The notes beneath the pieces are model-generated. The model did not search any database and was not told the origin of the DNA. It saw only the letters and a program-made list of their open reading frames with translations. Shown here piece after piece: positions 55,244 through 64,000 of a stretch of DNA of 64,000 nucleotides; within the stretch, counting starts at the first letter, position 1; each line of letters begins with the position of its first letter. A program made the position numbers and the translations under genes. This stretch comes from Peribacillus huizhouensis (lineage in GTDB: Bacteria; Bacillota; Bacilli; Bacillales; DSM-1321): assembly GCF_014138605.1 (NCBI RefSeq), contig NZ_JACJHX010000012.1:85814-149813 (forward strand). Reading direction: 5' to 3'.

Positions 55244-55349
55244 CTCTCTTTCACGGGTTTTACATCCTATTAGGCATTTTTATTGTTTTACAACAGAGCA
55301 TTGGATAGACTAATTCATTGGGTAACTAAGGCAATTGGAGGAATATTAC

Positions 55350-56357
55350 ATGAATAATGCAATTGAAGTATCTCAACTGCGGAAGGAATTCAAATCGTAT
55401 TCCAGCCGTACAGGTTTAAAAGGTGCATTTCGTGATTTATTGACACGGAATTATAAAATTGTCCCAGCAGTAAACGATATTAATTTTACTGTAAAACAAG
55501 GCGAGATGGTAGCTTATATTGGGGAAAATGGGGCGGGAAAATCGACAACGATTAAAATGCTGACGGGAATCCTAGAACCCACCTCAGGAAAATTGCGCGT
55601 AAATGGAATGAACCCACATCGGGAACGGGAAAAATTTACACGGACGATCGGCGTTGTATTTGGGCAACGATCTCAATTATGGTGGGATATTGCTGTTCAA
55701 GAGTCATTTAGATTACTGAAGAAAGTGTATAAAGTATCGGACGAGCAATATAACGAGCATATGGGGCATGTCATAAAAACGCTAGACATCGGCCCTTTAT
55801 TAGATAAACCCGTTCGGAAGCTTTCCCTTGGTCAGCGCATGCGTTGTGAATTAGCTGCAGCATTGATACATAATCCACCGCTATTGTTTTTGGATGAACC
55901 GACGATCGGACTAGATGTCCTGGTTAAATTGAAAATCCGTGAATTTCTTAAAGAAATTAATGAGAAATACAATACGACCATTTTATTGACGACACACGAC
56001 CTTGGGGATATTGAAGCACTGTGTAACCGTGTTGTTATGCTAGATGAAGGGAAAATTGTGTATGATGGTGAGCTTGATGCTTTGAAAAACAATTGGGCTG
56101 AAGAAAAAGAAATTCACTTTCAGTTTATGAATCATGTAAACCTATCTGAGCTTAATTCTCTTCCACTTCAGTTTTCTACTGATTGGGAATATGACGAAAA
56201 AAATCAAACCTATATTGCTAATATAAAAGGAGAAGATGAAAATATCTCTCAACTGATTTCTGCTGTAGTTTCTCATTTTAAAATTAAAGACGTGAAAATA
56301 CATGAAACATCGATTGAGGAGATTGTTCGTAATATTTATGAAAAAGGTATGAATTGA
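55350..56357 (+). CDS. ABC-2 exporter ATP-binding protein
   Basis: A 335-aa ATPase. Walker A G-E-N-G-A-G-K-S near residue 58, signature L-S-L-G-Q-R-M-R near 155, Walker B L-L-F-L-D-E-P-T-I-G-L-D near 178, then a C-terminal extension like the DrrA/NatA group. The ATG at 55350 is preceded by GGAGG, so the TTG at 55335 is not used. Forms an operon with two permease genes. Confidence 0.9.
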   Translation: MNNAIEVSQLRKEFKSYSSRTGLKGAFRDLLTRNYKIVPAVNDINFTVKQGEMVAYIGENGAGKSTTIKMLTGILEPTSGKLRVNGMNPHREREKFTRTIGVVFGQRSQLWWDIAVQESFRLLKKVYKVSDEQYNEHMGHVIKTLDIGPLLDKPVRKLSLGQRMRCELAAALIHNPPLLFLDEPTIGLDVLVKLKIREFLKEINEKYNTTILLTTHDLGDIEALCNRVVMLDEGKIVYDGELDALKNNWAEEKEIHFQFMNHVNLSELNSLPLQFSTDWEYDEKNQTYIANIKGEDENISQLISAVVSHFKIKDVKIHETSIEEIVRNIYEKGMN

Positions 56358-56403
56358 TTACGTGAAAAATCTCGTTCGTACTCAATAGAAAGGAGCTCAA
56401 ATC

Positions 56404-57195
56404 TTGGAAAAGTATTTAGAGATGATACGCATGCGATTTTTAATGATGCTGGCATATCGAACTGATTATTATACGGGAATATTAATATACAGCATTAATA
56501 TTGGTGCTTACTATTTTTTATGGAATGCGATATACGGAGAAAAATCCTCTATTGAAGGATTAACGAGCATCCAAATGACAACTTATGTAGCGATTGCATG
56601 GATGGCACGTGCATTTTATTTTAATAATATCGATCGTGAAATCGCGCTTGAAATTAAAGAGGGAAAAGTAGCGATTGAATTGATTCGACCATACAACTAT
56701 TTAGGTATGAAAACGATGCAAGGATTGGGAGAGGGGATTTTTCGATTTTTTTTCTTTTCAGTTCCAGGGATGATTTTGGTTGCACTTATTTTTCCAATTC
56801 AGGTTCCTCATCACCCGGCAAGCTGGGGGTTATTCGGTCTATCGTTGCTGTTGAGCTTTATTATTAACACACAGATTAATTTACTCACAGGGATTACAGC
56901 GTTCTTCTTTTATAATAACGCAGGATTAATTCGGGCCAAAAGGGTTATCATTGACCTGTTTTCAGGCTTGATATTACCGATTAGCTTTTATCCATTTTGG
57001 GCTCAAGACATTATGAAATATTTGCCGTTTCAAGGGATTAGTTATATCCCAAGTATGATTTTTACCAATGGTTTTACTGGCGGTGAAATCGTTTATGCAC
57101 TACTTCAACAATCAGTTTGGGTGCTTGTTCTGTTGGTACCTATTCGACTACTTTGGACAGCTGCGAAAAAACAGTTGATCATACAGGGAGGTTGA
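56404..57195 (+). CDS. ABC-2 exporter permease, subunit 1
   Basis: A 263-aa membrane protein with about six spans, of the DUF990-like ABC-2 permease type. I-E-L-I-R-P-Y-N-Y near residue 97 corresponds to the L-x-R-P coupling motif. The partner gene starts 4 bp downstream, so the exporter is probably a heterodimer. Substrate unknown. TTG start with AAAGGAG. Confidence 0.85.
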   Translation: MEKYLEMIRMRFLMMLAYRTDYYTGILIYSINIGAYYFLWNAIYGEKSSIEGLTSIQMTTYVAIAWMARAFYFNNIDREIALEIKEGKVAIELIRPYNYLGMKTMQGLGEGIFRFFFFSVPGMILVALIFPIQVPHHPASWGLFGLSLLLSFIINTQINLLTGITAFFFYNNAGLIRAKRVIIDLFSGLILPISFYPFWAQDIMKYLPFQGISYIPSMIFTNGFTGGEIVYALLQQSVWVLVLLVPIRLLWTAAKKQLIIQGG

Positions 57196-57199
57196 AATT

Positions 57200-57985
57200 A
57201 TGTTTTATGTAACTATGTTTTTTCAATATATGAGCCAATATATGAAAACTCGGTTAGAATACAGAGCTGATCTTGTTGTAGAAATGATTTCTGACTTGCT
57301 AAATCAGACAGTGAACTTAGTTTTTATCCTTGTTGTATTTGGACATACACAATTTTTAAGCGGCTGGAGCCGTGATGAAATTATCTTTATTTATGGTTTT
57401 TTTCTTATTCCGTTTGCTTTGTTCAGTTCCTTTTTTAACATTTGGGACTTCAATGAACGATATATTGTGAAAGGGGAGATGGATCGGATATTAACACGGC
57501 CGATACATAGTTTGTTTCAAGTTATTCTTGAGCGAATGGAGCTTGAATCGCTTTTTGGTGTTGTGACTGGACTCGTGATTGTCATGTATGCTGGGACTTC
57601 TTTAAACCTATCCATTAATTGGTACGATCCGTTTTTGTTTATCTTATTTGCGATTGGTGGAGCACTAGCATATGCGGCTATTTTCATTGCTATTGCGAGT
57701 ATTGGTTTTTGGTCGGATGCGAAAACCTCCATTATGCCAATGATGTACAATATCGGTAACTATGGCCGCTATCCGGTTGATATTTACAATAAAGTCATCC
57801 GCTTTCTGTTAACGTGGGTACTACCGTTCGCCTTTGTAGGCGTATATCCAGCCGCCTACTTCCTTGGGAAAAAAGAATGGTACGCTTTTTCCTTTGCAAC
57901 ACCATTAATCGGAATCATCTTCTTTATGCTAGCCATCCTTATCTGGAATAAAGGGGTACGCAAATACCGAGGTGCCGGGAATTAA
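57200..57985 (+). CDS. ABC-2 exporter permease, subunit 2
   Basis: A 261-aa membrane protein, same family as subunit 1, with I-L-T-R-P-I-H-S-L-F near residue 97 in the equivalent place and about six spans. AGGGAGG overlaps the end of the preceding gene. A perfect terminator follows. Confidence 0.85.
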   Translation: MFYVTMFFQYMSQYMKTRLEYRADLVVEMISDLLNQTVNLVFILVVFGHTQFLSGWSRDEIIFIYGFFLIPFALFSSFFNIWDFNERYIVKGEMDRILTRPIHSLFQVILERMELESLFGVVTGLVIVMYAGTSLNLSINWYDPFLFILFAIGGALAYAAIFIAIASIGFWSDAKTSIMPMMYNIGNYGRYPVDIYNKVIRFLLTWVLPFAFVGVYPAAYFLGKKEWYAFSFATPLIGIIFFMLAILIWNKGVRKYRGAGN

Positions 57986-58013
57986 ACCGGGAAATGGGGT
58001 CTGACCCCTGCAT

Positions 58014-58056
58014 AAAACTCAAAAACCCTTGATATAACAAGGGTTTTTGAGTTTTT
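58014..58056 (+). terminator. Terminator of the ABC-2 exporter operon
   Basis: AAAACTCAAAAACCCTTG and CAAGGGTTTTTGAGTTTT make an 18-bp perfect stem. It is flanked by GGGTCTGACCCC palindromes at 57998 and 58073. Confidence 0.9.
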
Positions 58057-58166
58057 AGAAACTTGGGAAATAGGGTCTGACCCCAATTTCGTTCCTTTTC
58101 GCATATATGGGCTGGACAAGGAGTAGGTATAGTATGAGGGAGTTTTATCCTGGTATAACCGAAGAA

Positions 58167-58288
58167 AGTTTCACTTTATCCCGCATTAACGGGCAGTAAC
58201 CCCCACCTTAAGGTGTAGAGAGTAATCGAAGAAGTGTAGGTGGGGGTTACTGCCCGTAAAAACCCACTGATTGAAGTTTCACTTTATC
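58167..58288 (+). repeat. Structured intergenic repeat, short form
   Basis: Bounded by direct repeats AGTTTCACTTTATC (58167-58180 and 58275-58288). Contains GGGCAGTAACCCCCACCT and AGGTGGGGGTTACTGCCC, a perfect long stem, and CCCACTGATTGAAG. The middle hairpins are missing. It ends 18 bp before the K+ channel start. Confidence 0.8.
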
Positions 58289-58306
58289 GTGAAAAGAGGA
58301 ATGGGA

Positions 58307-58729
58307 ATGACTTTTTATGCATTGTTCATTGCTATTATTTTTTGTATGGTCATGAGTATTCGTACATTATTCTTGACTACCGGTGATAAGAAACGGTTTT
58401 CGATGGAAACACTTGGATGGGCGATTAATCTATATGCCACGATCTTAATTGGTTTTGCTTTAATATATCTTTTATTTGAACTGCAAAATCATTCAGTCAT
58501 ACTTGATAATGGCAAGAGAGTAGAAGGGGACTTCTTCCAACAATTACAAACCTCATTTTATTTCAGTGCGATGACAATGTTTTCTGTCGGTTACGGTGAT
58601 ATCAGTCCGATTGGGATCGGAAGAATGGTAGCGACGATTCAAGCGTTTGTCGGCTATGCACTACCGGTAGCCTTCGTAATTCGAACGGTGAGCAGCGAGA
58701 TGGATCAGTATGAACGAAACAAGAGGTGA
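58307..58729 (+). CDS. Two-helix potassium channel family protein
   Basis: A 140-aa protein with three hydrophobic segments and the K+ selectivity filter S-V-G-Y-G-D-I-S near residue 93 between the last two. No RCK domain, so gating is not by a cytoplasmic nucleotide-binding part in the same chain. The ATG at 58307 is favoured by AAGAGGA spacing; upstream in-frame codons lie inside the repeat. Confidence 0.85.
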   Translation: MTFYALFIAIIFCMVMSIRTLFLTTGDKKRFSMETLGWAINLYATILIGFALIYLLFELQNHSVILDNGKRVEGDFFQQLQTSFYFSAMTMFSVGYGDISPIGIGRMVATIQAFVGYALPVAFVIRTVSSEMDQYERNKR

Positions 58730-58802
58730 AAGTTGTCTTTGCTGATAAAATTAGGTACCCTAATTTATAGAACATATAGTATAGAAACTGGAGGCTATCA
58801 AA

Positions 58803-59273
58803 ATGACATTACAAGTAGGAGAAAAAGCACCGGATTTTACACTTCAGGCAAGTGAAGGCGGGGAAGTTTCATTATCTGACTATCTAGGGAAAAATATCGT
58901 TCTTTTTTTCTACCCGAAGGATATGACACCAGGATGTACAACAGAAGCATGTGATTTCAGAGATCAGCATACACAGTTTGGAGAGCTTAATGCGGTTATC
59001 CTTGGAATCAGTCCGGATCCTATTGCTAGCCATAAAAAATTTATCGACAAACACGGCCTGCCATTTACATTATTAGCGGATGAACATCATGAAGTGGCTG
59101 AAACATATGAAGTATGGAAGTTAAAGAAAAATTTCGGCAAAGAATATATGGGAATAGAACGCTCGACCTTTTTAATCGACGAAAAAGGAACACTAGTCAA
59201 AGAATGGCGTAAAGTAAAGGTTAAAGGCCATGTTGAAGAAGCGCTCGAATACTTGCGAAACAAAGCAGAATAA
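58803..59273 (+). CDS. bcp: Thioredoxin-dependent thiol peroxidase (Bcp/PrxQ)
   Basis: A 156-aa peroxiredoxin. The active site P-G-C-T-T-E-A-C near residue 44 holds both the peroxidatic Cys and a resolving Cys five residues later, as in PrxQ. Reduces hydrogen and organic peroxides. Lies near perR as ygaF does in B. subtilis. ATG with GGAGG. Confidence 0.93.
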   Translation: MTLQVGEKAPDFTLQASEGGEVSLSDYLGKNIVLFFYPKDMTPGCTTEACDFRDQHTQFGELNAVILGISPDPIASHKKFIDKHGLPFTLLADEHHEVAETYEVWKLKKNFGKEYMGIERSTFLIDEKGTLVKEWRKVKVKGHVEEALEYLRNKAE

Positions 59274-59285
59274 GCGAGGGATACG

Positions 59286-60395
59286 ATGAGAGACGAACGA
59301 CTAAATAAACTGGCAAAGCTCCTTTTGACACATTCGATAAAACTAAAAGCGGGTGAGCGAGTATTAATAAGAGGGCATTACAATGCAAAACCGTTGATGA
59401 AAGAATTAATTGATGAAACGTATAAACTAGGAGCCTATCCATACATTGATATTATGGATGATGAATTAAACCGTCATTTAGCGATGGGGTATGAAAGGGA
59501 ACAGCTTGAAACGCTAGCATCCTGGATGTTAAAAAAATATGAAGATACAGATGCAGTCATCATTGCCTACGGAGAAGAAAATGATGCCGAGCTTTCAGAA
59601 GTCCCGGCAGAGAAGCATCGAATTCGTGGTGAAGCGATGAAGCAGTCGACATTCTTTTATGTCAATAATCGTCGTTGGGTGCTGCTCAATTACCCAACAA
59701 TGGGTCTTGCACAAAAAGCGGGGATGAGCTTAAGTCGTTTTGAGGACTTTTTATTGGAAGTAAGTACGGCTGATTATGAAAAAATGGACCGTGCTATGCA
59801 GCCTTTAAAACAATTAATGGAACGGACTGATCGAGTCCGTCTTGTATCACCAGGAACAGATTTATCTTTTTCAATCAAAGGTATTCCAGCTGTTGTTTGT
59901 GCAGGTACAAATAATATTCCAGATGGGGAAGTATTTACCGCTCCGATCAAGGATAGTGTCAATGGAACGATTACTTTTAATACCCCATGTCCATATCAAG
60001 GCATGACTTTTCGGAATGTATCATTAACCTTTAAAGAAGGTAAGTTGATCGAAGCTAAGTCTGATCAAACGGAAAAAATGAATGAAATTTTTGATACAGA
60101 TGCAGGTGCCCGCTATATTGGTGAATTTGCTATTGGAGTAAACCCGTTTATTACAGAACCAATGGGTGATATTCTTTTTGACGAAAAAATTTGCGGAAGT
60201 CTTCACTTCACACCGGGTGAGGCCTATGAAGAAGCAGATAATGGAAATCGCTCTAGCGTTCATTGGGATATGGTATTAATTCAACGTCCGGAATATGGTG
60301 GAGGCGAAATCTATTTTGACGATGTTTGCATCCGCAAGGACGGCCTATTTACGTTGCCGGAGCTAGAAGGATTAAACCCCGATCAATTAATATAG
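59286..60395 (+). CDS. M29 family aminopeptidase
   Basis: A 369-aa metallo-aminopeptidase of the thermophilic/AmpS-PepS family. Conserved V-C-A-G-T-N-N-I-P-D-G-E near residue 205, E-F-A-I-G-V-N-P near 279, and the late metal ligands in G-S-L-H-F-T-P-G and H-W-D-M-V. It follows bcp after 12 bp, so they are probably co-transcribed, and is closed by its own terminator. Confidence 0.9.
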   Translation: MRDERLNKLAKLLLTHSIKLKAGERVLIRGHYNAKPLMKELIDETYKLGAYPYIDIMDDELNRHLAMGYEREQLETLASWMLKKYEDTDAVIIAYGEENDAELSEVPAEKHRIRGEAMKQSTFFYVNNRRWVLLNYPTMGLAQKAGMSLSRFEDFLLEVSTADYEKMDRAMQPLKQLMERTDRVRLVSPGTDLSFSIKGIPAVVCAGTNNIPDGEVFTAPIKDSVNGTITFNTPCPYQGMTFRNVSLTFKEGKLIEAKSDQTEKMNEIFDTDAGARYIGEFAIGVNPFITEPMGDILFDEKICGSLHFTPGEAYEEADNGNRSSVHWDMVLIQRPEYGGGEIYFDDVCIRKDGLFTLPELEGLNPDQLI

Positions 60396-60489
60396 CCTGC
60401 CTATTTTTCTTGGAAAAGGCTTTTGTCCAACTCAATATTTCTATCATTGAATATGTTAAAGTATGGGAATACCTCCTCGGAATAACTTA

Positions 60490-60515
60490 CGCGGGCCTAG
60501 TGCTCGCGGTTTTTT
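60490..60515 (+). terminator. Terminator of the aminopeptidase gene
   Basis: CGCGGGC and GCTCGCG stem over CTAGT, then GTTTTTT. Confidence 0.75.
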
Positions 60516-60584
60516 ATGAAAAAAATAAAGGATGGTGCCATAAATCGTCTAAATAGAAAACAATAATTTATGGGAGGAATTCAT

Positions 60585-61529
60585 ATGTTAGTATTATCAA
60601 CAATTGTGCCATCAAAAACAATTCAAACAGATTTAGAAACAAAGTTCCCGGATATTGACTTTCACTTTCAAGAGGATCTTGAAAAAGGTGCATTATCTGA
60701 GGCTGAAGTTTTAATTACATACGGTGAAGATTTAGAAAATCAACATATTCGAAATGCGCCCAAGCTTAAATGGATCATGGTCATGTCTGCAGGTCTTGAA
60801 AAAATGCCTTTCGAGGTGATTATCGAAAGAGATATTCTTGTAACAAATGCCCGTGGCATACATAAAATCCCGATGGCTGAATATACATTCGCTATGGTGC
60901 TTCTCCACGAAAAAAAAGGAAGGTTGCTGCTTGAAAATGAAAGGAATGCGAAATGGGATCGTGATGTTAGGGTAGGCGAATTAAATGGAAAGACGATGCT
61001 TATCCTAGGGACAGGTGCAATCGGTGGTGAAATTGCCCGTATCGCTAAAGCTTTTAATATGAAGACGGTAGGTTTGAATAGAAGTGGTAGGCCAACTGAA
61101 TATATGGATCGTATCGTCCAAAAAAAGGATATCTTAATTGAACTTTCGCAAGCGGATTATATTATATCCATTTTACCGTCCACACATGAAACGAAGGGGT
61201 TCGTGAAATCAGAACACTTTAAGGCGATGAAGAATTCTGCGGTATTTGTAAATATTGGCCGAGGAGACGTAGTAGACGAGAATATCCTGCTTTCAGCACT
61301 TGCTAATCAAGAAATCGCTCATGCGGTTCTCGACGTATTCGATCCTGAGCCACTAGCGAAGGATCATCCATTCTGGGAAATGGATAATGTGACTGTGACT
61401 TCTCATTTATCAAGCAGATCTTATAAGTACCTTCCACGTGCGTTCCAGATTTTTGAACAAAATCTGGCTATTTATCTCGAAGGAAAATCAAATTTTGTGA
61501 ATGAGGTTGATCCAGAAAAAGGATATTGA
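60585..61529 (+). CDS. D-isomer-specific 2-hydroxyacid dehydrogenase
   Basis: A 314-aa NAD-dependent dehydrogenase. Rossmann motif G-T-G-A-I-G-G-E near residue 148, I-L-P-S-T-H-E-T-K-G near 206, N-I-G-R-G-D-V-V-D near 228 and the catalytic D-V-F-D-P-E-P-L and S-H-L-S-S near 259-282. The last histidine context S-H-L-S-S-R-S differs slightly from the usual H-x-x-G/S. Substrate unknown. The ATG at 60585 follows GGGAGGA; the ATG at 60570 would overlap that RBS. Confidence 0.88.
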   Translation: MLVLSTIVPSKTIQTDLETKFPDIDFHFQEDLEKGALSEAEVLITYGEDLENQHIRNAPKLKWIMVMSAGLEKMPFEVIIERDILVTNARGIHKIPMAEYTFAMVLLHEKKGRLLLENERNAKWDRDVRVGELNGKTMLILGTGAIGGEIARIAKAFNMKTVGLNRSGRPTEYMDRIVQKKDILIELSQADYIISILPSTHETKGFVKSEHFKAMKNSAVFVNIGRGDVVDENILLSALANQEIAHAVLDVFDPEPLAKDHPFWEMDNVTVTSHLSSRSYKYLPRAFQIFEQNLAIYLEGKSNFVNEVDPEKGY

Positions 61530-61609
61530 TTTGGCTGTAAAGAAAAGGAGCCAGTATGATAAAATTAAATCGATATCCTAGGAAATGCGATTGTTTCATA
61601 CGAGAAGCA

Positions 61610-61639
61610 TTGACAAAGTAAGCCAACCAAAGGTACACT
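61610..61639 (+). promoter_or_regulatory. Promoter of perR
   Basis: TTGACA (61610-61615) and TACACT (61634-61639) with an 18-bp spacer. Confidence 0.6.
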
Positions 61640-61641
61640 AA

Positions 61642-61656
61642 TTATAAATATTCTAA
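61642..61656. promoter_or_regulatory. Per box in the perR promoter
   Basis: TTATAAATATTCTAA matches the Per-box consensus TTATAATNATTATAA at 12 of 14 fixed positions. It covers the likely transcription start, fitting autorepression by PerR as known in B. subtilis. Confidence 0.7.
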
Positions 61657-61697
61657 AGTAAGAATATCTACTTGATAAGAAAAAGAGGTGCATAACG

Positions 61698-62135
61698 GTG
61701 TCCCAAGAGATATTAAAAGAAGCGTTGGAATCATTGAAAGATACCGGAGTACGTATCACCCCTCAACGTCATGCAATTCTTGAGTATTTAATAAACTCGA
61801 TGTCTCACCCAACTGCAGACGATATTTATAAAGCATTGGAAGGTAAATTTCCAAATATGAGTGTGGCAACAGTTTATAATAATCTTCGAGTATTTCGTGA
61901 AGTTGGCCTGGTTAAAGAATTAACGTACGGGGATTCCTCTGCACGTTTCGATTTTGTCACAACAAACCATTACCATGTGATTTGTGAAAAGTGCGGGACA
62001 ATTGTAGATTTTCACTATCCGGCGTTAGAAGAAGTTGAGCACTTTGCTTCACAGGTAACTGGATTTAAAGTGAATACCCACCGTTTAGAAGTTTACGGAG
62101 ATTGTCCAGCTTGCCAAGGAAAAAGCTTACACTAA
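61698..62135 (+). CDS. perR: Peroxide-sensing repressor PerR
   Basis: A 145-aa Fur-family repressor. DNA-binding N-terminal domain ([14 protein letters not shown]), metal-sensing histidines in N-H-Y-H-V-I-C, and structural zinc cysteines C-E-K-C near residue 96 and C-P-A-C near 136. Iron-bound PerR is oxidised by H2O2. GTG start with AAAGAGGTG. Conserved next to ygzB and rrn. Confidence 0.94.
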   Translation: MSQEILKEALESLKDTGVRITPQRHAILEYLINSMSHPTADDIYKALEGKFPNMSVATVYNNLRVFREVGLVKELTYGDSSARFDFVTTNHYHVICEKCGTIVDFHYPALEEVEHFASQVTGFKVNTHRLEVYGDCPACQGKSLH

Positions 62136-62177
62136 AAAAGGTTCCGCCTTAACTAAGGCAGGAACCTTTTTTAGTGT
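62129..62177 (+). terminator. Terminator of perR
   Basis: ACACTAAAAAAGGTTCC and GGAACCTTTTTTAGTGT with inner CCTTA/TAAGG. The 5' arm includes the perR stop codon. It is nearly symmetrical, so it works on either strand. Confidence 0.9.
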
Positions 62178-62277
62178 AGTAACTAGTAAAACTATCTACA
62201 TAATGACCTTACACAGTCTAAATGGTTCGATCATAGTTAGTTAATTGATAGCATTAGAAAAGAGACGGAGACGCCTC

Positions 62278-62637
62278 TCATTGTTCTTGTTGAGTTTGTT
62301 TACGATTATATTTTTGATCAAATTCTTTACCTTCAAGACTTTTATCAAGCGTTAAACTTTCGTCACAATGCATACAAATATCTACTCTGCCTAATATTTT
62401 TGTAGGCTTATTACAGTTTGGACAAATGACCTGCACCGTTTTTGTTGAGAGCATACCAATCCAGAAATAGACGACTGTGCTAGCTACAATAAATAGAAGA
62501 CCAAGCAGCATGAAAATCGTCATAACTATTGGATGAGATTTGAAAAATATCCCTCCATACATCACAATAAAACCGATGAAGACCAGACTCAGAGCAAATG
62601 TCCTGATTTTATTTATTTTACTAGAATATTTCGCCAT
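62278..62637 (-). CDS. ygzB: YgzB family zinc-ribbon membrane protein
   Basis: A 119-aa protein. Two membrane segments (about 10-30 and 38-62) followed by a zinc ribbon C-P-N-C near residue 73 and C-M-H-C near 91. The same form, place and orientation as YgzB of B. subtilis. Function unknown. RBS AGGAGGG. Confidence 0.9.
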   Translation of the reverse strand: MAKYSSKINKIRTFALSLVFIGFIVMYGGIFFKSHPIVMTIFMLLGLLFIVASTVVYFWIGMLSTKTVQVICPNCNKPTKILGRVDICMHCDESLTLDKSLEGKEFDQKYNRKQTQQEQ

Positions 62638-62814
62638 AGTTGTCCCTCCTGAAATTTTACTATATCATATTTCACTGGGAAAGAAGAGAATATTCAGTAA
62701 AAATGTAGAGAATAAAGTAAAGGAAAAAATCTATAAAAGATTGTTCTGTTGCAGGGATTATAGTTGAAATGTCGAACAAATAAACATACCACAATTTATT
62801 GGGGGAATTAAGAG

Positions 62815-63681
62815 ATGGAAGATATTCTTCGTCCGATTTATCAAGAGCGGGCAAGCATAAAGTCAACACTTGGCATACTTTTAATAGAAAAAAGGAAAAA
62901 CACAAGTTCAAATACAGACACCTTCGATTACATTTTATTTGTAATTGTAAATGAAGCAGATGAACCGGTTTTTTTAAAGCACTATACATACAAAAATCAA
63001 AAAGCAGCTCTGCATATTGTTGAGGAAAAACAACTAAAAGAATGGCTATTGCTGGGCACGAACCGAAAAGTAGTCGATTGGCTTCAAAATGGTAAAATTC
63101 TCTATGATCATAATGAATATCTCTACAAACTTAAGACTGAGCTTCGGGAGTTTCCTTTCTATGGACGGAAAATTAAGATCGGTATAGAGTTTGCTAAGTT
63201 AATAAGAAGATATATGGATGGAAAAGCATTTTTTGAAGATGGTCATTATTTAGATGCATATAATCATGTGGTCCATTCTTTGCATCATCTCGCTAGATTA
63301 GAAGTGATTGATCAAGGTTTTTATCCAGAAGTAACGGTCTGGAATCAGGTTAAATGTATGGAACCTGAAATTTTTAAATTGTATGAAGAACTCGTAAACA
63401 GTGAGGAAACAATCGAGAAAAGGCTTGAACTTTTGTTTCTCGCTAGTGAATTTCTTATCTATTCTAGAACCAAAACAGGTTCACAGCATTTATTAGAAAT
63501 AATGAAAGAAAGACAGGGTTACTGGAGCATATCAGAATTAATGGATCATCCTGAACTCGTTCATTATGCTGTTGATTTAAGTGTTTTGTTAGAATACTTA
63601 ATAGATAAGACTATTATTGAAGTTGTTAAAACAGAGACTAAGGGAAATGAAGTTTATCATCGTAATTATAAAGTACGATAA
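62815..63681 (+). CDS. ygxA: Nucleotidyltransferase-like protein YgxA
   Basis: A 288-aa soluble protein that matches YgxA by start (M-E-D-I-L-R-P-I-Y-Q-E-R) and by position before an rRNA operon. The N-terminal half resembles a nucleotidyltransferase fold and the middle resembles a HEPN-like helical bundle (Y-N-H-V-V-H-S-L-H-H-L). Catalytic acidic pairs are not obvious, so activity is unproven. Confidence 0.85.
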   Translation: MEDILRPIYQERASIKSTLGILLIEKRKNTSSNTDTFDYILFVIVNEADEPVFLKHYTYKNQKAALHIVEEKQLKEWLLLGTNRKVVDWLQNGKILYDHNEYLYKLKTELREFPFYGRKIKIGIEFAKLIRRYMDGKAFFEDGHYLDAYNHVVHSLHHLARLEVIDQGFYPEVTVWNQVKCMEPEIFKLYEELVNSEETIEKRLELLFLASEFLIYSRTKTGSQHLLEIMKERQGYWSISELMDHPELVHYAVDLSVLLEYLIDKTIIEVVKTETKGNEVYHRNYKVR

Positions 63682-63698
63682 TTTTTTTAAAAAAGTTG

Positions 63699-63727
63699 TT
63701 GACCTTATGTTTTTATAATGATATATT
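63699..63727 (+). promoter_or_regulatory. rRNA operon promoter P1
   Basis: TTGACC (63699-63704) and TATATT (63722-63727) with 17-bp spacing, upstream of a second promoter. Confidence 0.6.
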
Positions 63728-63800
63728 TATATACGTCGCTGAGGGACACAAGCTTTCACAGCGGCGCAGATACATCTCAGAAAACTTTCAAAAAAACATG

Positions 63801-63829
63801 TTGACAGTACATGCGATAACGTGTTAATT
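63801..63829 (+). promoter_or_regulatory. rRNA operon promoter P2
   Basis: TTGACA (63801-63806) and TTAATT (63824-63829) with 17-bp spacing. Tandem promoters are usual for Bacillus rrn operons. Confidence 0.65.
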
Positions 63830-63865
63830 TAATAAAGTCGTTTTTGAGACTTAGAAGTATTGATT

Positions 63866-63880
63866 TGCTCTTTGAAAACT
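63866..63880 (+). promoter_or_regulatory. rRNA antitermination boxA region
   Basis: TGCTCTTTGAAAACT, the conserved boxA sequence in Bacillus rRNA leaders, about 85 bp before the 16S gene. Confidence 0.8.
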
Positions 63881-63951
63881 GAACAAAACAAAGCGCCAAC
63901 GTTTTAATTTAAGTGAGTACACACTATAAAAACAAATGAGCAAGTCAAACA

Positions 63952-64000
63952 CTTTTTGGAGAGTTTGATCCTGGCTCAGGACGAACGCTGGCGGCGTGCC
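63952..64000 (+). rRNA. 16S ribosomal RNA (5' end only)
   Basis: GGAGAGTTTGATCCTGGCTC begins the universal 16S 5' region, continuing to GGCGGCGTGCC at the window edge. The exact mature 5' end is approximate. Order ygxA-rrn matches the B. subtilis chromosome. Confidence 0.98.

Overview
The window is a low-GC chromosome segment from an endospore-forming member of the Bacillaceae. The evidence is three sporulation or germination sets (sspK, sspE, a gerA-type operon), a spore-type diadenylate cyclase (cdaS), Gram-positive ribosome binding sites, and a right half that follows the Bacillus subtilis order yfhE-yfhD ... yfhF-recX-yfhH-sspK-yfhJ-yfhP-mutY-yfhS-fabL-sspE-ygaB-ygaC-ygaD-ygaE-gsaB ... 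bcp ... perR-ygzB-ygxA-rrn. The window ends in the first bases of a 16S rRNA gene. The species cannot be fixed from the sequence alone.

Layout. 1-2 kb: 3' part of a TerC-family gene and a lone SMI1/KNR4 gene. 2-17.2 kb: a carboxylate-uptake island with an AmhX-like amidohydrolase, two complete CitA/DcuS-type two-component pairs, a tripartite tricarboxylate transporter (tctC divergent from tctBA), an AEC permease, a CitMHS citrate transporter and an AbrB-duplication membrane protein. Three cre-like CcpA sites and a long inverted repeat sit in its control regions. 17.4-23.2 kb: the methionine-salvage operon mtnW-X-B-D-K-A behind a SAM-I riboswitch. 23.2-32 kb: a NERD-domain gene broken by a structured repeat, an RluF-type pseudouridine synthase, a small DNA-binding protein, an exonuclease, an AI-2E-family permease, a secreted coiled-coil protein, a cupin/HD-GYP protein convergent with cdaS, a DnaA-box cluster, a DUF3189 gene coupled to a small ORF, and an FMN-binding glutamate-synthase-like protein. 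32-38.4 kb: a germinant-receptor operon with a tandemly duplicated B subunit and decayed remains of the other duplicated genes. 38.7 kb to the end: DoxX, then the conserved yfh-yga-perR-rrn backbone, interrupted by an ABC-2 exporter, a K+ channel, an M29 aminopeptidase and a 2-hydroxyacid dehydrogenase.

The intergenic space is rich in small dispersed elements. (i) A family of structured repeats built of nested hairpins, one of which splits the NERD gene and can be removed in silico to restore the reading frame. (ii) Three MITE-like elements of about 190-220 bp, each flanked by a perfect 8-bp target duplication, plus a 98-bp relative exactly at the fabL stop codon. (iii) Hairpins carrying GGGTCTGACCC-like palindromes at gene ends. 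(iv) A 20-21 bp tandem repeat. The most unusual single site is the cluster of DnaA boxes upstream of cdaS (29740-29909), far from any recognisable replication-origin genes.

Functionally, the left third reads as sensing and import of di/tricarboxylates under two separate kinases with carbon-catabolite control. The middle recycles methylthioribose to methionine and carries second-messenger genes. The right half is core housekeeping: DNA repair (mutY, recX), fatty-acid synthesis (fabL), peroxide defence (perR, bcp) and spore proteins.
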